Below, one piece after another: positions 42,009 through 51,013 of a DNA stretch of 64,000 nucleotides. Each line of letters starts with the position of its first letter. Within the stretch, counting starts at the first letter, position 1. This DNA comes from Hymenobacter canadensis (lineage in GTDB: Bacteria; Bacteroidota; Bacteroidia; Cytophagales; Hymenobacteraceae), in the NCBI RefSeq assembly GCF_027359925.1, contig NZ_CP114767.1:4080501-4144500 (forward strand), given 5' to 3'. Made by a program: the position numbers and the translations under genes. Below the pieces are notes generated by a model, which worked only from the letters and a program-made list of their open reading frames with translations, was not told where the DNA came from and made no database searches.

Positions 42009-42479
42009 TTATTTAAACGAAATGACGATCCGCGCTTCCGTGATGCTGGCAAACGGTACCAGCATGGCGGGCAGCGTTTTGGTTTTGCTTTTCTCCTTAA
42101 TCACCTCAGCCACCTGCAGCCCCTCGGCTTCGATGGCTTCCAGGGTACCGGTTTTCTCGGTGCCGTCGGCCAGCTTCAGGCTGAAGGTGCGGCCCACGTG
42201 CCGGGTGTACTGGCGCGGGTCGGTGAGGGGCTGGTCGGCACCGGGGGAGGTGACTTCCAGCGAGTAGGTAGCATCTTCGCCGTAGGCTTCATCGATGCGG
42301 TGGGCAAGCCGGCGGCTCACCGTGGCGCACTCATTGATGCCCAGGCCCTGCTCACTATCGAGGGTGACGGTGATTTTGGGCCGGATGGCGTCTGATACGC
42401 TCAAGTCTACCACAAACAGGTCGAAACCAGTAAGGCTATCCTGGAGCATCTCGTCGATGCGGTGTTGATCGAAATTCAT
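42009..42479 (-). CDS. rimP: Ribosome maturation factor RimP
   Basis: 156 aa, needed for 30S subunit assembly. The start is the ATG at 42479 (MNFDQHRIDEMLQDSLTGFD); a longer open frame to 42722 includes repeat sequence and the promoter and is rejected. RimP features are seen: LFVVDLSVSDAIRPKITVTL, INECATVSRRLAHRIDE, SLEVTSPGADQPLTDPRQYT. First gene of rimP-nusA-infB; a hairpin with a T-rich tail lies between its promoter and its start. Confidence 0.94.
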   Translation of the reverse strand: MNFDQHRIDEMLQDSLTGFDLFVVDLSVSDAIRPKITVTLDSEQGLGINECATVSRRLAHRIDEAYGEDATYSLEVTSPGADQPLTDPRQYTRHVGRTFSLKLADGTEKTGTLEAIEAEGLQVAEVIKEKSKTKTLPAMLVPFASITEARIVISFK

Positions 42480-42505
42480 CGGGTGTTGAACCGGGTGATA
42501 AAAGA

Positions 42506-42530
42506 AAGAGGGGACGCTACGTCCCCTCTT
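42506..42530 (-). promoter_or_regulatory. Attenuator-like hairpin in the rimP-nusA-infB leader
   Basis: On the minus strand AAGAGGGGACG pairs perfectly with CGTCCCCTCTT around a TAG loop and is followed by TCTTTTAT. It lies downstream of the -7 box (42549-42556) and 27 bp before the rimP ATG, so it is inside the predicted leader. It could be an attenuator for NusA autoregulation or, if the promoter call is wrong, a terminator of the upstream gene. Confidence 0.6.
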
Positions 42531-42548
42531 CACAATCAGAATACTGCG

Positions 42549-42579
42549 CAAATATACTAGGATAAACCGCCGAAAGCAA
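42549..42579 (-). promoter_or_regulatory. Promoter of rimP-nusA-infB
   Basis: On the minus strand TTG (42579-42577), 20 bp, TATATTTG (42556-42549). Good -33/-7 match; transcription start expected near 42543. Confidence 0.6.
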
Positions 42580-42642
42580 GTAGGTGGCAGGTGATGGGGT
42601 GATGAGGTGAGGCGGTAATGAGGTGAGGAGGAGATGGCAGGA

Positions 42643-42757
42643 ACGTCATTCCGAGCATGTGGCGCATGGAGCCAGGGACGAGGAGCCTCGCGTGATGACG
42701 TTAGGACGACCCGAGTTACCACGCTGGCGAGATTCCTCGCTCTGCTCGGAATGACGT
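42643..42757. repeat. Inverted-repeat element, copy d (longest)
   Basis: The right arm, CTGGCGAGATTCCTCGCTCT through CGGAATGACGT, is typical of the family. The left arm keeps ACGTCATTCCGAGC and then diverges (GCGCATGGAGCC insertion). About 115 bp, between a T9SS cargo gene and rimP, and flanked by low-complexity GAGGTGAGG/CACCTCA segments. Confidence 0.8.
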
Positions 42758-42779
42758 TCTGCCTTTGTCACCTGTCACC

Positions 42780-45700
42780 TCACCGCGTGATTTCCACCCA
42801 GCCCTTGGCGCGGCGGTTGTCGGTGTCGCGCAGCAGGTAGTAGTAGGTGCCTTCGGGCAGGTTCTCGCCGCCCCAGTTGTTGTGGTAGTCCTGGATTTCA
42901 TAGACCAGCGTGCCCCAGCGGTTGAAAATCTGCAGGCGGGTGGGCTTGCAGCTGAACAGCGGCTTGAACGTGTCGTTGAGCGAGTCTCGGTTGGGGGTGA
43001 TGATGTTCGGGACCTTCATCTCGCCGACTTCCAGCGGCGAGAAGGCCGTTTCGACCACGCAGTTGGAATAGCGCGCCGTGAGCCGGACGGTGTAGGTGCC
43101 GGGCTGTTCGTAGAGGTGCGTCGGGTTGGCGGTGGTGCCGTGCGGTGAACCGTCGCCGAAGTCCCAGTCGTAGGTGCCACCGGCCAGGGCGGGCTCAAAC
43201 TCGCAGTTGAAGGGCGCCAGGCCGGCGTAGCGCGGCGAGGCCGAGCACACGGGCAGGTTGAGGGGCGCATTGGCCGAGGACGTGGGGGCCAGCAGCATCG
43301 TCCGGACGGCTACGTTTTCGCAGCCGTTCTGCGAGTAAGTGTAGCGCAGTGGGAAGATGCCGCCGCGGTTGTTGGTGTTGGGCGGCGTGAATAGGCCGCC
43401 AGGCGTGACGCCAGTACCGCTCCAGGTGCCACCGGCTGGGTTCATGCCCCGCAGCTGGAAAGGAGCCATCTGGTCGGCGCACAGCGTAGTGTCGCGGCCG
43501 GCGCGCACTTCCGGCACCACGCTTACAACCACTGTTTGGGTGCCCACGCCGCATCCCAGCGTGTCGGAAATGGCGTAGCGGATGGTGTGGGTGCCAATGC
43601 CGGCCACCGTGGGGTTGAAGATGCTACCCGACACGCCCGGCCCGCTGAACGTGCCGCCCAGCGGCGTGGCCGTGAGGGCCACACTGCCTGAGTTGACGCA
43701 GCGGGGCGGCAGCGGGGCCACTGTCACGGGCCGCTCCGGCGTGACCGTGACGCGCAGCGGGCGGGTGCTGACGCAGGTACCGGTAGAGGCCACCGAGTAG
43801 GTGAGTGTATTGACGCCCAGCCGCGCCGGAGTGGGCGTGAACTGGTAGCCGCCGCCGGGCAGGGCCGTGACGCCGGGGCCGGTCCAGGTGCCGCCGGCGG
43901 GGCTGCCACCCAGCGTGATGGGCGCGCTGCCCACGCACACGTAGCGGCTTGGGCCGGGGTCGGCGGTGATGATGCCGAAGTCGATTTTGAAGGCCGCGTT
44001 GTTGCAGTTGAGGCTGCGGTTGGTGCTGGAGTAGGTGTTGGCGCCCGGCGGCACCGGAAAGGCCGACGAGCCGCCGCAGCCGCCGCACACGGCCTGATAT
44101 ACCACGCCTTTCTTGTCGAAGCGTGAGGTGCCGCCGTCCACATGCTCGCCGCTGCGGCCGCCCCGCTCACCGTAGAAGGTGGCGTACTCCAGGGCCGTCA
44201 GGCCGGGGCGGAACTGGGCCAGGTAGAAGTCGGAGCCATCGGTGGTGGCTTGGATGGCGTTGGGCGTGACCGGCAGAAACGTGGTGCCGCTGCCAGTGGA
44301 GCCGCTCTGGTCATTTACGGTGCCGCCCCAGCCGCTGATGTAGATTCGCTCGCAGTCATCCACCAGAAAGGCCGTGAGCGAAATGTCGGGGAAGAGGGTG
44401 CGGCCGCTGCCGAAACGGGTGCTGTAGAGGCTGCCGGAAAGGGTAGGGTTGAGCTTCTGAATGAACTGGCGGCCATTGGCCACGCCATAGAGCCCCGGCG
44501 TGATGGGCAGGTTGCCTTGGGTCTGGCCCAGCAGGTAGGCGTTGCCGGCCGCATCGAGCTCCACGAAAAACGCCTGGTCGTAGGCGGAGGTACCCACAAA
44601 GCTGCTTTGCAGCAGCGCCGTGCCAGTGCTGCTCAGGTGGGTCACGAAGCCATCAACCACTCCCTGAAAGGTGGAGAGGTAGGCGCCGGGCGTAACCGGG
44701 AAGTTGGGGCTGGTGGTGCCGCCGGCCACGTATACCCCACGCGTAGCATCCACCTGCAGGGAGTAGGCTGCGTCGGCGGAGTTGCCGCCCAAGTAGGTGG
44801 CCCACACGAGCGTGCGTAGATCGGGCGAGAGTTTGGCCACGATGCCGTCGGAGGTGCCGCCCTGGTAGGTGGGGCGGAAGCCGGCGCCGGCCGGGAAGTT
44901 GGCGCTGTTCGTGACCGAGGCCAGGTACACGTTGCCGGCGCCGTCCACCGTCACGTCGCCGCGGTACGGGTCGCCGTAGTTCACCACCGGGGAATTGCCG
45001 AGCCGCTCGCCGGGCAGGTACCCATCGGTGCCCGAGCCGCCGAGGAAGGTGCTGCCGGTGAGGGTGCTGCCGTTGGCCGAAAACTTGGCCACGAACAGAT
45101 CGACGCCGCTGGCATAAGCAGCGGAGTTCATATTGCTGGGCGAAACTGAAGGGCCGCCGTTGTGGGTGTTGTCGTAGCAGCCGGCCGAAACCGGGAAGTT
45201 GCCGGAGCCGGTGGTACCCAGCACCACCAGCTCGCCCTGCGGGTTCACCACCATGCTATGCGGAGCATCGAGGGCGCTGCCGCCGAGGTAGGTGGCGTAG
45301 AGCCGCGAGGCCGGGCCGTTGACGGCGGTGTTGTACTTGATGATGCCCACATCGGCCACGCCGCTGAACGTGGTGCGGAATGCGCCGACAGAGGCCGGGT
45401 AGCCGGCCGCAAACACCACGCCGCCCGAGTACATGTTGCCCTGCGCGTCGTAGGTGGCCGTGAAGCCCCAGTTGTCGGCCGTGGAGCCGGTGAACGACGA
45501 GAAGATAACGGTCGGGTCGATGATGAGCGGGCGGCGGCGGTCGTACTGGCCCAGCCGGAAGCTCACGGTAGTGCCCTGCAGCACGAAGGCGCACGGCACG
45601 GCCACGCGCTGGCCGCGGGCATCGGTTTGCCAGGCTTTGGGGGCCTGCTCGGTTACGTGGCCAATAGACGTTTGCACCAGCAGGCTGCCGTCGGGACTGA

Positions 45701-46289
45701 GGCTGAGCTTGTCGAGGCCAGTGTAGCGGAGCCGGATGGCGGCGGGCTTGCTGTTGGGAGCCACCAGAAAGTCGTATTCCAGCTGCTGCTCCGTGTTTTC
45801 GTAGACCACCGCCCCAATGCCGGGGTACAGGTTCTGGTAGCGCACCCGCCGAAAGCCGCGGGCGTTGCTGGCCCAGTGATGAGCATCAGTACCCTGGAAA
45901 TAGTTGTAGGGCGCGGCGGTGCCCTCTTCGCCGGCCAACTCGGGGGCGGGGTTGGCACCCTCAAACGAAACCGAGTAGGCGTGGCCGCGCAGCTCTTGGT
46001 CGGCGGCCGGGGGCAGGGTTTCGGTTTCGGCGCCGTGGTGGGTGTGGCGGCGCAGGGCGGCGGGGTCGAGGAAGCTGTAGGTGAAGCCGGCCGGCCCGAG
46101 GAACAGTTGGCCGCCGGGCAGCTGTGCGCCGTAGCGGGCGGCGGCGTCCCACTGGCCTTTGTTCTCGATAAATTCCAGCGAGGCCTTCTCGGTGGGGACG
46201 GCCTGCGGGTGGCGGGCCGCCATAGCCGGCGCCGGCAGCGCCGCCAGTAAGGCGCTGAATGTGAGAACCCGAAATGTAGAAAGGAGCAT
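42780..46289 (-). CDS. T9SS type B secreted protein with SBBP-like propeller repeats and PKD domain
   Basis: 1169 aa. The signal peptide (MLLSTFRVLTFSALLAALPA) is followed by a DUF7948-like N-terminal domain (FIENKGQWDAAARYGAQLPG), then about 7 propeller-like repeats of the SBBP type (KFSANGSTLTGSTFLGGSGT; KLSPDLRTLVWATYLGG), three Ig-like/gap-filling repeats of form GGTWSGTGVTPGGLFTP, a PKD domain (YDWDFGDGSPHGTTANPTHL), and the type B C-terminal signal (PNIITPNRDSLNDTFKPLFS ... IFNRWGTLVYE). It is exported by T9SS and attached to, or released from, the cell surface. Confidence 0.9.
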   Translation of the reverse strand: MLLSTFRVLTFSALLAALPAPAMAARHPQAVPTEKASLEFIENKGQWDAAARYGAQLPGGQLFLGPAGFTYSFLDPAALRRHTHHGAETETLPPAADQELRGHAYSVSFEGANPAPELAGEEGTAAPYNYFQGTDAHHWASNARGFRRVRYQNLYPGIGAVVYENTEQQLEYDFLVAPNSKPAAIRLRYTGLDKLSLSPDGSLLVQTSIGHVTEQAPKAWQTDARGQRVAVPCAFVLQGTTVSFRLGQYDRRRPLIIDPTVIFSSFTGSTADNWGFTATYDAQGNMYSGGVVFAAGYPASVGAFRTTFSGVADVGIIKYNTAVNGPASRLYATYLGGSALDAPHSMVVNPQGELVVLGTTGSGNFPVSAGCYDNTHNGGPSVSPSNMNSAAYASGVDLFVAKFSANGSTLTGSTFLGGSGTDGYLPGERLGNSPVVNYGDPYRGDVTVDGAGNVYLASVTNSANFPAGAGFRPTYQGGTSDGIVAKLSPDLRTLVWATYLGGNSADAAYSLQVDATRGVYVAGGTTSPNFPVTPGAYLSTFQGVVDGFVTHLSSTGTALLQSSFVGTSAYDQAFFVELDAAGNAYLLGQTQGNLPITPGLYGVANGRQFIQKLNPTLSGSLYSTRFGSGRTLFPDISLTAFLVDDCERIYISGWGGTVNDQSGSTGSGTTFLPVTPNAIQATTDGSDFYLAQFRPGLTALEYATFYGERGGRSGEHVDGGTSRFDKKGVVYQAVCGGCGGSSAFPVPPGANTYSSTNRSLNCNNAAFKIDFGIITADPGPSRYVCVGSAPITLGGSPAGGTWTGPGVTALPGGGYQFTPTPARLGVNTLTYSVASTGTCVSTRPLRVTVTPERPVTVAPLPPRCVNSGSVALTATPLGGTFSGPGVSGSIFNPTVAGIGTHTIRYAISDTLGCGVGTQTVVVSVVPEVRAGRDTTLCADQMAPFQLRGMNPAGGTWSGTGVTPGGLFTPPNTNNRGGIFPLRYTYSQNGCENVAVRTMLLAPTSSANAPLNLPVCSASPRYAGLAPFNCEFEPALAGGTYDWDFGDGSPHGTTANPTHLYEQPGTYTVRLTARYSNCVVETAFSPLEVGEMKVPNIITPNRDSLNDTFKPLFSCKPTRLQIFNRWGTLVYEIQDYHNNWGGENLPEGTYYYLLRDTDNRRAKGWVEITR

Positions 46290-46382
46290 AGCGTAGCAGT
46301 AAAGCAGAAACTAAAAGTACAACGAAAACCAAGGCCCGAAACGTGCGCAAGAATCGGGCCCGGAGCCTAGTTGGGTTCCGCT

Positions 46383-46390
46383 TACCTTTG
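46383..46390 (+). promoter_or_regulatory. -7 box (TACCTTTG) for the EEP gene
   Basis: A perfect match that lies inside the longer reading starting at 46343, so the start is further downstream. Confidence 0.5.
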
Positions 46391-46429
46391 CAGCCTCACC
46401 GCCGGCTGCCCAGCCGGGTTGCTTCTGCC

Positions 46430-47548
46430 GTGCGTCGTTCGTTTGCTTTCACCTGCACCCTGCTCCTGATTGGCTGGCTGCTCGCGGCCATTGCCTGCGT
46501 GCAGATACCGGCCTACACCTTCTGGCCGGCGGCTTTCGGGGCTCTCACGCTGCCCGTGGCGCTGGCCCTCAACCTGGTAGCCGCCTTCTACTGGGTGCTG
46601 CGCAACTGGCGGGTGGCGGCGTTGCCTATCGGAATAGCCGTGCTCACGTGGCCGCACTTTCAGCGCGGGCTGGCGGTGCACCCGCTGCGTCTGGCTCCGC
46701 TGGCCGCCGACAGCACGTCCGGCCCCCGGGTGCGTGTGCTCAGCGCCAACGTGCGCATCTTCAACGTGTATCCGCAGTTGCGCGACAAAGACCTGACCTC
46801 TTCGAAAAAAATGATTCAGTGGCTGGCCGACAGCCCCGCCGAAATCGTGTGCCTGCAGGAGTTCTACAACGAGCCGCGCACGTCCACGAGCCGCGAAAAG
46901 AACGTGTTCAACGCCGTGGAGCGTATCGGGCAGCAGAGCGGGCGGCAGGCGTTCCTGTCCAAAACCCTCACCAACGGGGCCGGCTCCGAGTTCGGCATGG
47001 CCATCTTCTCGCGCTACCCCATGCTGCGGCGCGGCACCGTGCAGTTCGGCAAGCTCAGCCAGAACCACGCCATGTGGGCCGACCTGCGCCTGCCTTCCGG
47101 CGACACCATCCGGGTGTTCAACTTCCATCTGCAGAGCATGAGCATGGACGAGCAGGACATCGTGGACAGCTACTCCAGCAAGTCGGGGCTGAAGAAAAAA
47201 GGGCTGGGGCTGATGCGCCGTTTCAAGCGCGGTCTGGTGGCCCGCAGCTGGCAGGTAGATACGCTGGTGCAGCGCTTCGAGCGCAGCCCTTACCCGCTGC
47301 TGCTCTGCGCCGACCTCAACGACCTGCCCTACAGCTACAGCTACGACCAGCTGGCCGACCGTTTCCAGAATGCCTGGGCCACCGTGGGCAACGGCGTGGG
47401 CGCCACCTACAACGGCCGCCTGCCCTTCGTGCGCATCGACAACCAGTTTGCCGGCCCCCAGTGGCAGGTCGACGACTTCTGGGTGCACTACGAAATTCCG
47501 TATTCCGACCACTTTCCCACGCTGGCAACGTATCGATTGCGGAAGTAA
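46430..47548 (+). CDS. Membrane-anchored endonuclease/exonuclease/phosphatase family protein
   Basis: 372 aa from GTG at 46430 (MRRSFAFTCTLLLIGWLLAA), placed downstream of the -7 box. Three membrane segments take up the first 85 residues. The rest is an EEP (DNase I-like) domain: VLSANVRIFNVYP with the metal-binding Asn, IVCLQEFYN with the catalytic Glu, LLLCADLNDLPYSYSYDQL, and SDHFPTLA with the final His. It is a periplasm-facing or cytoplasmic metal-dependent phosphoesterase; substrate unknown. Confidence 0.87.
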   Translation: MRRSFAFTCTLLLIGWLLAAIACVQIPAYTFWPAAFGALTLPVALALNLVAAFYWVLRNWRVAALPIGIAVLTWPHFQRGLAVHPLRLAPLAADSTSGPRVRVLSANVRIFNVYPQLRDKDLTSSKKMIQWLADSPAEIVCLQEFYNEPRTSTSREKNVFNAVERIGQQSGRQAFLSKTLTNGAGSEFGMAIFSRYPMLRRGTVQFGKLSQNHAMWADLRLPSGDTIRVFNFHLQSMSMDEQDIVDSYSSKSGLKKKGLGLMRRFKRGLVARSWQVDTLVQRFERSPYPLLLCADLNDLPYSYSYDQLADRFQNAWATVGNGVGATYNGRLPFVRIDNQFAGPQWQVDDFWVHYEIPYSDHFPTLATYRLRK

Positions 47549-47560
47549 AGACCGGATGGA

Positions 47561-47657
47561 ACGTCATTCCGAGTGCAGCGAGGAATCTCGCTGGCGGGGT
47601 AATCAATAGTCTTGCAGCGTCAGCACGCGAGATTCCTCGCTGCACTCGGAATGACGT
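47561..47657. repeat. Inverted-repeat element, copy e
   Basis: ACGTCATTCCGAGTGCAGCG opposite CGCTGCACTCGGAATGACGT: GTG/CAC have replaced CGG/CCG in both arms, a compensatory change. Between the EEP gene and cysS. Confidence 0.9.
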
Positions 47658-47691
47658 TCTATCTGCCACTTCATCACCTCATCAACCTGAT

Positions 47692-47699
47692 TACCTTTG
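47692..47699 (+). promoter_or_regulatory. -7 box (TACCTTTG) abutting the cysS start
   Basis: A perfect match with 5 bp before the ATG at 47705, so transcription would start at or near the start codon (leaderless). Confidence 0.5.
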
Positions 47700-47704
47700 C
47701 GGCT

Positions 47705-49252
47705 ATGCAGCACCCACTCTCGCTTTATAATACGCTCACCCGCCGCAAAGCCCCGTTCGAACCCCTGCACGCGCCCTTCGTGGGTGTGTACCTCTGCGGC
47801 CCGACCGTGTATAGCGAGGCGCACGTGGGCAATGCCCGCGGCCCGGTGGTGTTTGATGTGCTGACGCGCTACCTGCGCCACCTGGGCTATACGGTGCGCT
47901 ACGTGCGCAACATCACCGATGTGGGCCACCTCGAAGGCGACGCCGACGAGGGCGAAGACAAGATCAGCAAGCGCGCCCGCGCCCAGCAGCTGGAGCCTAT
48001 GCAGGTGGCCGAGCAGTTCGCCAACCTCTACCAGACCCACATGACGGCCCTAGGATGCCTGCCGCCCGACATCACGCCCCGCGCCAGCGGCCACATCATC
48101 GAGCAGATTGAGATGGTGCAGCAGATCATCGACAACGGTTTCGGCTACGAATCCAACGGCTCGGTGTACTTCGATGTGCCCGCCTACAACGCCGCCGGCC
48201 GCAACTACGGCAAGCTCTCCAACCGCGTGGTAGAGGAGCTGCTGGCCGGCACGCGCGACAACCTCGCCGGCCAGGAGGAGAAGCGCAGTCCGCTGGATTT
48301 TGCCCTCTGGAAACGCGCTGATGAGCGCCACCTTATGCGTTGGTCTTCGCCCTGGAGCGACGGTTTTCCGGGCTGGCACCTGGAGTGCTCGGCCATGAGC
48401 CGTAAGTACCTCGGCGCCGAGTTCGACATCCACGGCGGCGGGCTGGACCTGATGTTTCCGCACCACGAGTGCGAAATAGCCCAGAGCCAGGCCTGCAACC
48501 ACCCCACCAACGAAGCGCAGGTGTGGATGCACAACAACATGATTACGGTGAACGGCGCCAAGATGAGCAAGTCGCTCGGCAACTTCATCACCATTTCGGA
48601 GCTGTTTGAAGGCACCAACGCCACGCTGGCGCAGGCCTACTCGCCCATGACGGTGCGATTCTTCCTGCTGCAGGCCCACTACCGCAGCACCGTGGATATC
48701 ACCGACGAAGGCCTGCAAGCGGCCCGCAAAGGCTACCGCAAGCTGATGAACGGCCTGCGCTTGCTGGATAAGCTGCGCGAAGCCAGCCTGTCATCGGACG
48801 TTATCAAGGCCCGCACAGTGGCGCCCGTGGCAGAAGGCAAAACGCCCGACACCACCACCGCCGACGCCGAGCTGCGCAAGCTGATGCAGGACTGCTTCGT
48901 GGGCCTGAACGACGACCTGAACACGGCCCGCGCCATTGCCAGCCTGTTTAACCTGTTGCGCAAGCTCAACGGCTTCCACGCCAACCCGGGCACGCTCGCC
49001 ACGGTCAGCGCGGCGGCACTCCAAGAAGCCACGGACACCTACCAGACGCTGGTGGCCGACGTGCTGGGCCTGGTAGACGAGCCCCGCGCCAGCGCCGAAG
49101 ACCTGCTCAGCCTCACGCTGGAGTTCTACCAGGAAGCCAAAGCCACCAAGGCCTACGACAAAGTGGACCAGATCCGGGCGGCCCTTAAAACGCAGGGCAT
49201 CGTGGTGAAGGACACCAAAGCCGGCATCGACTGGGCTTACAGCGAAGAGTAA
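47705..49252 (+). CDS. cysS: Cysteinyl-tRNA synthetase
   Basis: 515 aa from the ATG at 47705 ([20 protein letters not shown]). Class I synthetase that charges tRNA(Cys). Seen: zinc ligands ([21 protein letters not shown]), the HIGH-type motif HVGNARG, and KMSKSLGN. The C-terminal helical domain is complete. The upstream reading from 47612 runs through the inverted repeat and is rejected. The -7 box is 5 bp before the ATG. Confidence 0.96.
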   Translation: MQHPLSLYNTLTRRKAPFEPLHAPFVGVYLCGPTVYSEAHVGNARGPVVFDVLTRYLRHLGYTVRYVRNITDVGHLEGDADEGEDKISKRARAQQLEPMQVAEQFANLYQTHMTALGCLPPDITPRASGHIIEQIEMVQQIIDNGFGYESNGSVYFDVPAYNAAGRNYGKLSNRVVEELLAGTRDNLAGQEEKRSPLDFALWKRADERHLMRWSSPWSDGFPGWHLECSAMSRKYLGAEFDIHGGGLDLMFPHHECEIAQSQACNHPTNEAQVWMHNNMITVNGAKMSKSLGNFITISELFEGTNATLAQAYSPMTVRFFLLQAHYRSTVDITDEGLQAARKGYRKLMNGLRLLDKLREASLSSDVIKARTVAPVAEGKTPDTTTADAELRKLMQDCFVGLNDDLNTARAIASLFNLLRKLNGFHANPGTLATVSAAALQEATDTYQTLVADVLGLVDEPRASAEDLLSLTLEFYQEAKATKAYDKVDQIRAALKTQGIVVKDTKAGIDWAYSEE

Positions 49253-49258
49253 ACAGCC

Positions 49259-49355
49259 CGTCATGCAGAGGCGCAGCCGAAGCATCTCGCCTGCTGACTC
49301 CGAATCAGTAATCCAATGTCAGCAGGCGAGATGCTTCGCTCCGCTCTGCATGACG
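49259..49355. repeat. Inverted-repeat element, copy f (CGTCATGCAGAG class)
   Basis: CGTCATGCAGAGGCGCAGCC and GCTCCGCTCTGCATGACG pair with mismatches, and an inner TCTCGCCTGCTGAC/GTCAGCAGGCGAGA stem is exact. Begins 6 bp after the cysS stop. Confidence 0.85.
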
Positions 49356-49376
49356 TTCTTTAGCCTCTCCCACACA

Positions 49377-50396
49377 ATGAAACTCTTCCGCCTTGCGCCG
49401 GCTGCTCTGGCCGCGCTGCTGCTACTCACCGGCTGCCCCGATAAAAAGCCCGCTACCACCGAGGTGGAAGCACCCACTAAGCTGGCGGCCGCGCCGTCCT
49501 TCAACGCCGACTCGGCCTACGCCTACGTGGCCAAGCAGGTGGCTTTCGGGCCTCGGGTGCCCAACACGGCGGCTCACGTGAATACCGGTGACTGGGTGAT
49601 AAACAAATTCAAGGCGCTGGGTCTGACGGTGCGCGAGCAGCCGTTTGTGGCCATGGCCTTTGATGGTAAAATGCTGAAGTCGCGCAACATCATCGCGCAG
49701 TTTCAGCCGCAGGCCGCGCGCCGCGTGGCCGTCTTCACGCACTGGGACACCCGCCCGTTTGCCGATAAGGACACCAAGCGCAAAAACGCGCCGCTCGACG
49801 GCGCCTCCGACGGCGCCAGCGGCGTGGGCGTGGCCCTGGAAATGGCCCGCGTGCTGGCCGCTCAGCCCGACAGCCTCACGCCCGCCGTCGGCATCGACTT
49901 CATCCTCTTCGACTCCGAAGACTACGGCTACGATTCCAGTACTCAGGGTGAGCTGACCAACCAGCTGGCCAGCCAGGAAACTTCTGGCGGTTCCAGCTGG
50001 TGCCTGGGCTCGCAGTACTGGAGTAAAAACCTGATTCCTGGTAACTACAAGCCGGAATTCGGGATTCTGATGGACATGGTGGGCGCCAAAAATGCCAAGT
50101 TCACCCGCGAAGGAATTTCCCGCGACAACGCCAACGATGTGGTAAACAAGGTCTGGAACCTGGCCGCCCAAATCGGCTACTCCGATTACTTCCTGTTCCA
50201 GGATTCGCCCGGCATCACCGACGACCACGCCTTCACCAACCAGGCCGGCATCCGCACCATCGACATCATCGACTACCTGCCCACCGGCCAGTTCCAGCCC
50301 TACCACCACACCACCGACGACAACATGAGCGTCATTGACAAACGCACGCTCAAGGCCGTGGGCCAGACCGTGCTGCAGACGGTGTACGGCGAGTAA
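49377..50396 (+). CDS. M28 family metallopeptidase / glutaminyl-cyclase-like lipoprotein
   Basis: 339 aa from the ATG at 49377 (MKLFRLAPAALAALLLLTGC), a lipoprotein signal. The upstream reading from 49263 is repeat-derived. The di-zinc ligands of the M28 fold are seen as THWDTRPFAD, DGASDGASG, FDSEDYGYDS and TDDHAFTNQAG. The SED acid in place of EE is typical of the subgroup with glutaminyl cyclases. It either cleaves N-terminal residues or cyclises N-terminal Gln of exported proteins. A strong terminator follows. Confidence 0.88.
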   Translation: MKLFRLAPAALAALLLLTGCPDKKPATTEVEAPTKLAAAPSFNADSAYAYVAKQVAFGPRVPNTAAHVNTGDWVINKFKALGLTVREQPFVAMAFDGKMLKSRNIIAQFQPQAARRVAVFTHWDTRPFADKDTKRKNAPLDGASDGASGVGVALEMARVLAAQPDSLTPAVGIDFILFDSEDYGYDSSTQGELTNQLASQETSGGSSWCLGSQYWSKNLIPGNYKPEFGILMDMVGAKNAKFTREGISRDNANDVVNKVWNLAAQIGYSDYFLFQDSPGITDDHAFTNQAGIRTIDIIDYLPTGQFQPYHHTTDDNMSVIDKRTLKAVGQTVLQTVYGE

Positions 50397-50406
50397 GCGT
50401 TGGTTA

Positions 50407-50464
50407 ATACGCGTAATAAAAGAGCCCCTGCTTATTCAAGCAGGGGCTCTTTTATTACGCGTAT
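50407..50464. terminator. Bidirectional terminator with a perfect 27-bp stem
   Basis: Positions 50407-50433 pair exactly with 50438-50464 over a 4-nt loop, with AT-rich outer parts and a GC core (GAGCCCCTGC). It lies between convergent genes and can serve both. Confidence 0.85.
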
Positions 50465-50473
50465 AGCTACAGC

Positions 50474-50995
50474 TCAATTCAGCAGTTTGTAATACACCAC
50501 CGTGGCCTCCAGCGCGCCGCCGGCCACGCGGGCGAACTGCGGAATGGCACCCACGGCCACGTAGCCGAGCTGTTGGTAGAGTTGCTCGGAGCCCGCGCCT
50601 TGCAGCGTGTCCAGCACCAGCGTGCTGCGCTGGTGCTGACGGGCCAACTCTTCCACGGCCAGCATCAGCTGCCGGCCGATGCCGCGGCGCTGGAATTGGG
50701 AATGTACCAGCAGCTTGGCCACTTCGGCGCGGTGTAGGCCGTTGGGCTTGGTAGCCAGCACCAGCTGCACGGTGCCCACCACCCAATCCCCATCTGTGGC
50801 AAATAACAGTAGCGTAGTGCCCGCGGCTACGTTTTGCTCCACGCCCGCCCAGAACTCCCGGGCCTCCGTAGCGGCCAGCGGTGGCAGGAAGCCTACTGAA
50901 GCACCTGAATCAACCGCGTCGCGGAGTAGCTCGGCCAGGCCGCCGGCGAAGGCCACAAATTCCGTGGCCTTAACAAGTTGAATGGTGACGGACAT
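50474..50995 (-). CDS. GNAT family N-acetyltransferase
   Basis: 173 aa with the acetyl-CoA-binding V-x3-Q-x-G-x-G/A pattern (VHSQFQRRGIGRQLMLAVEE) and the following LVLDTLQGAGSEQLYQQLGY. It transfers acetyl from acetyl-CoA to an amine of an unknown substrate; such genes often detoxify or acetylate small molecules. It ends against the shared terminator with the M28 gene. Confidence 0.9.
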   Translation of the reverse strand: MSVTIQLVKATEFVAFAGGLAELLRDAVDSGASVGFLPPLAATEAREFWAGVEQNVAAGTTLLLFATDGDWVVGTVQLVLATKPNGLHRAEVAKLLVHSQFQRRGIGRQLMLAVEELARQHQRSTLVLDTLQGAGSEQLYQQLGYVAVGAIPQFARVAGGALEATVVYYKLLN

Positions 50996-51013
50996 CGGCC
51001 TTGGGATTATGGG

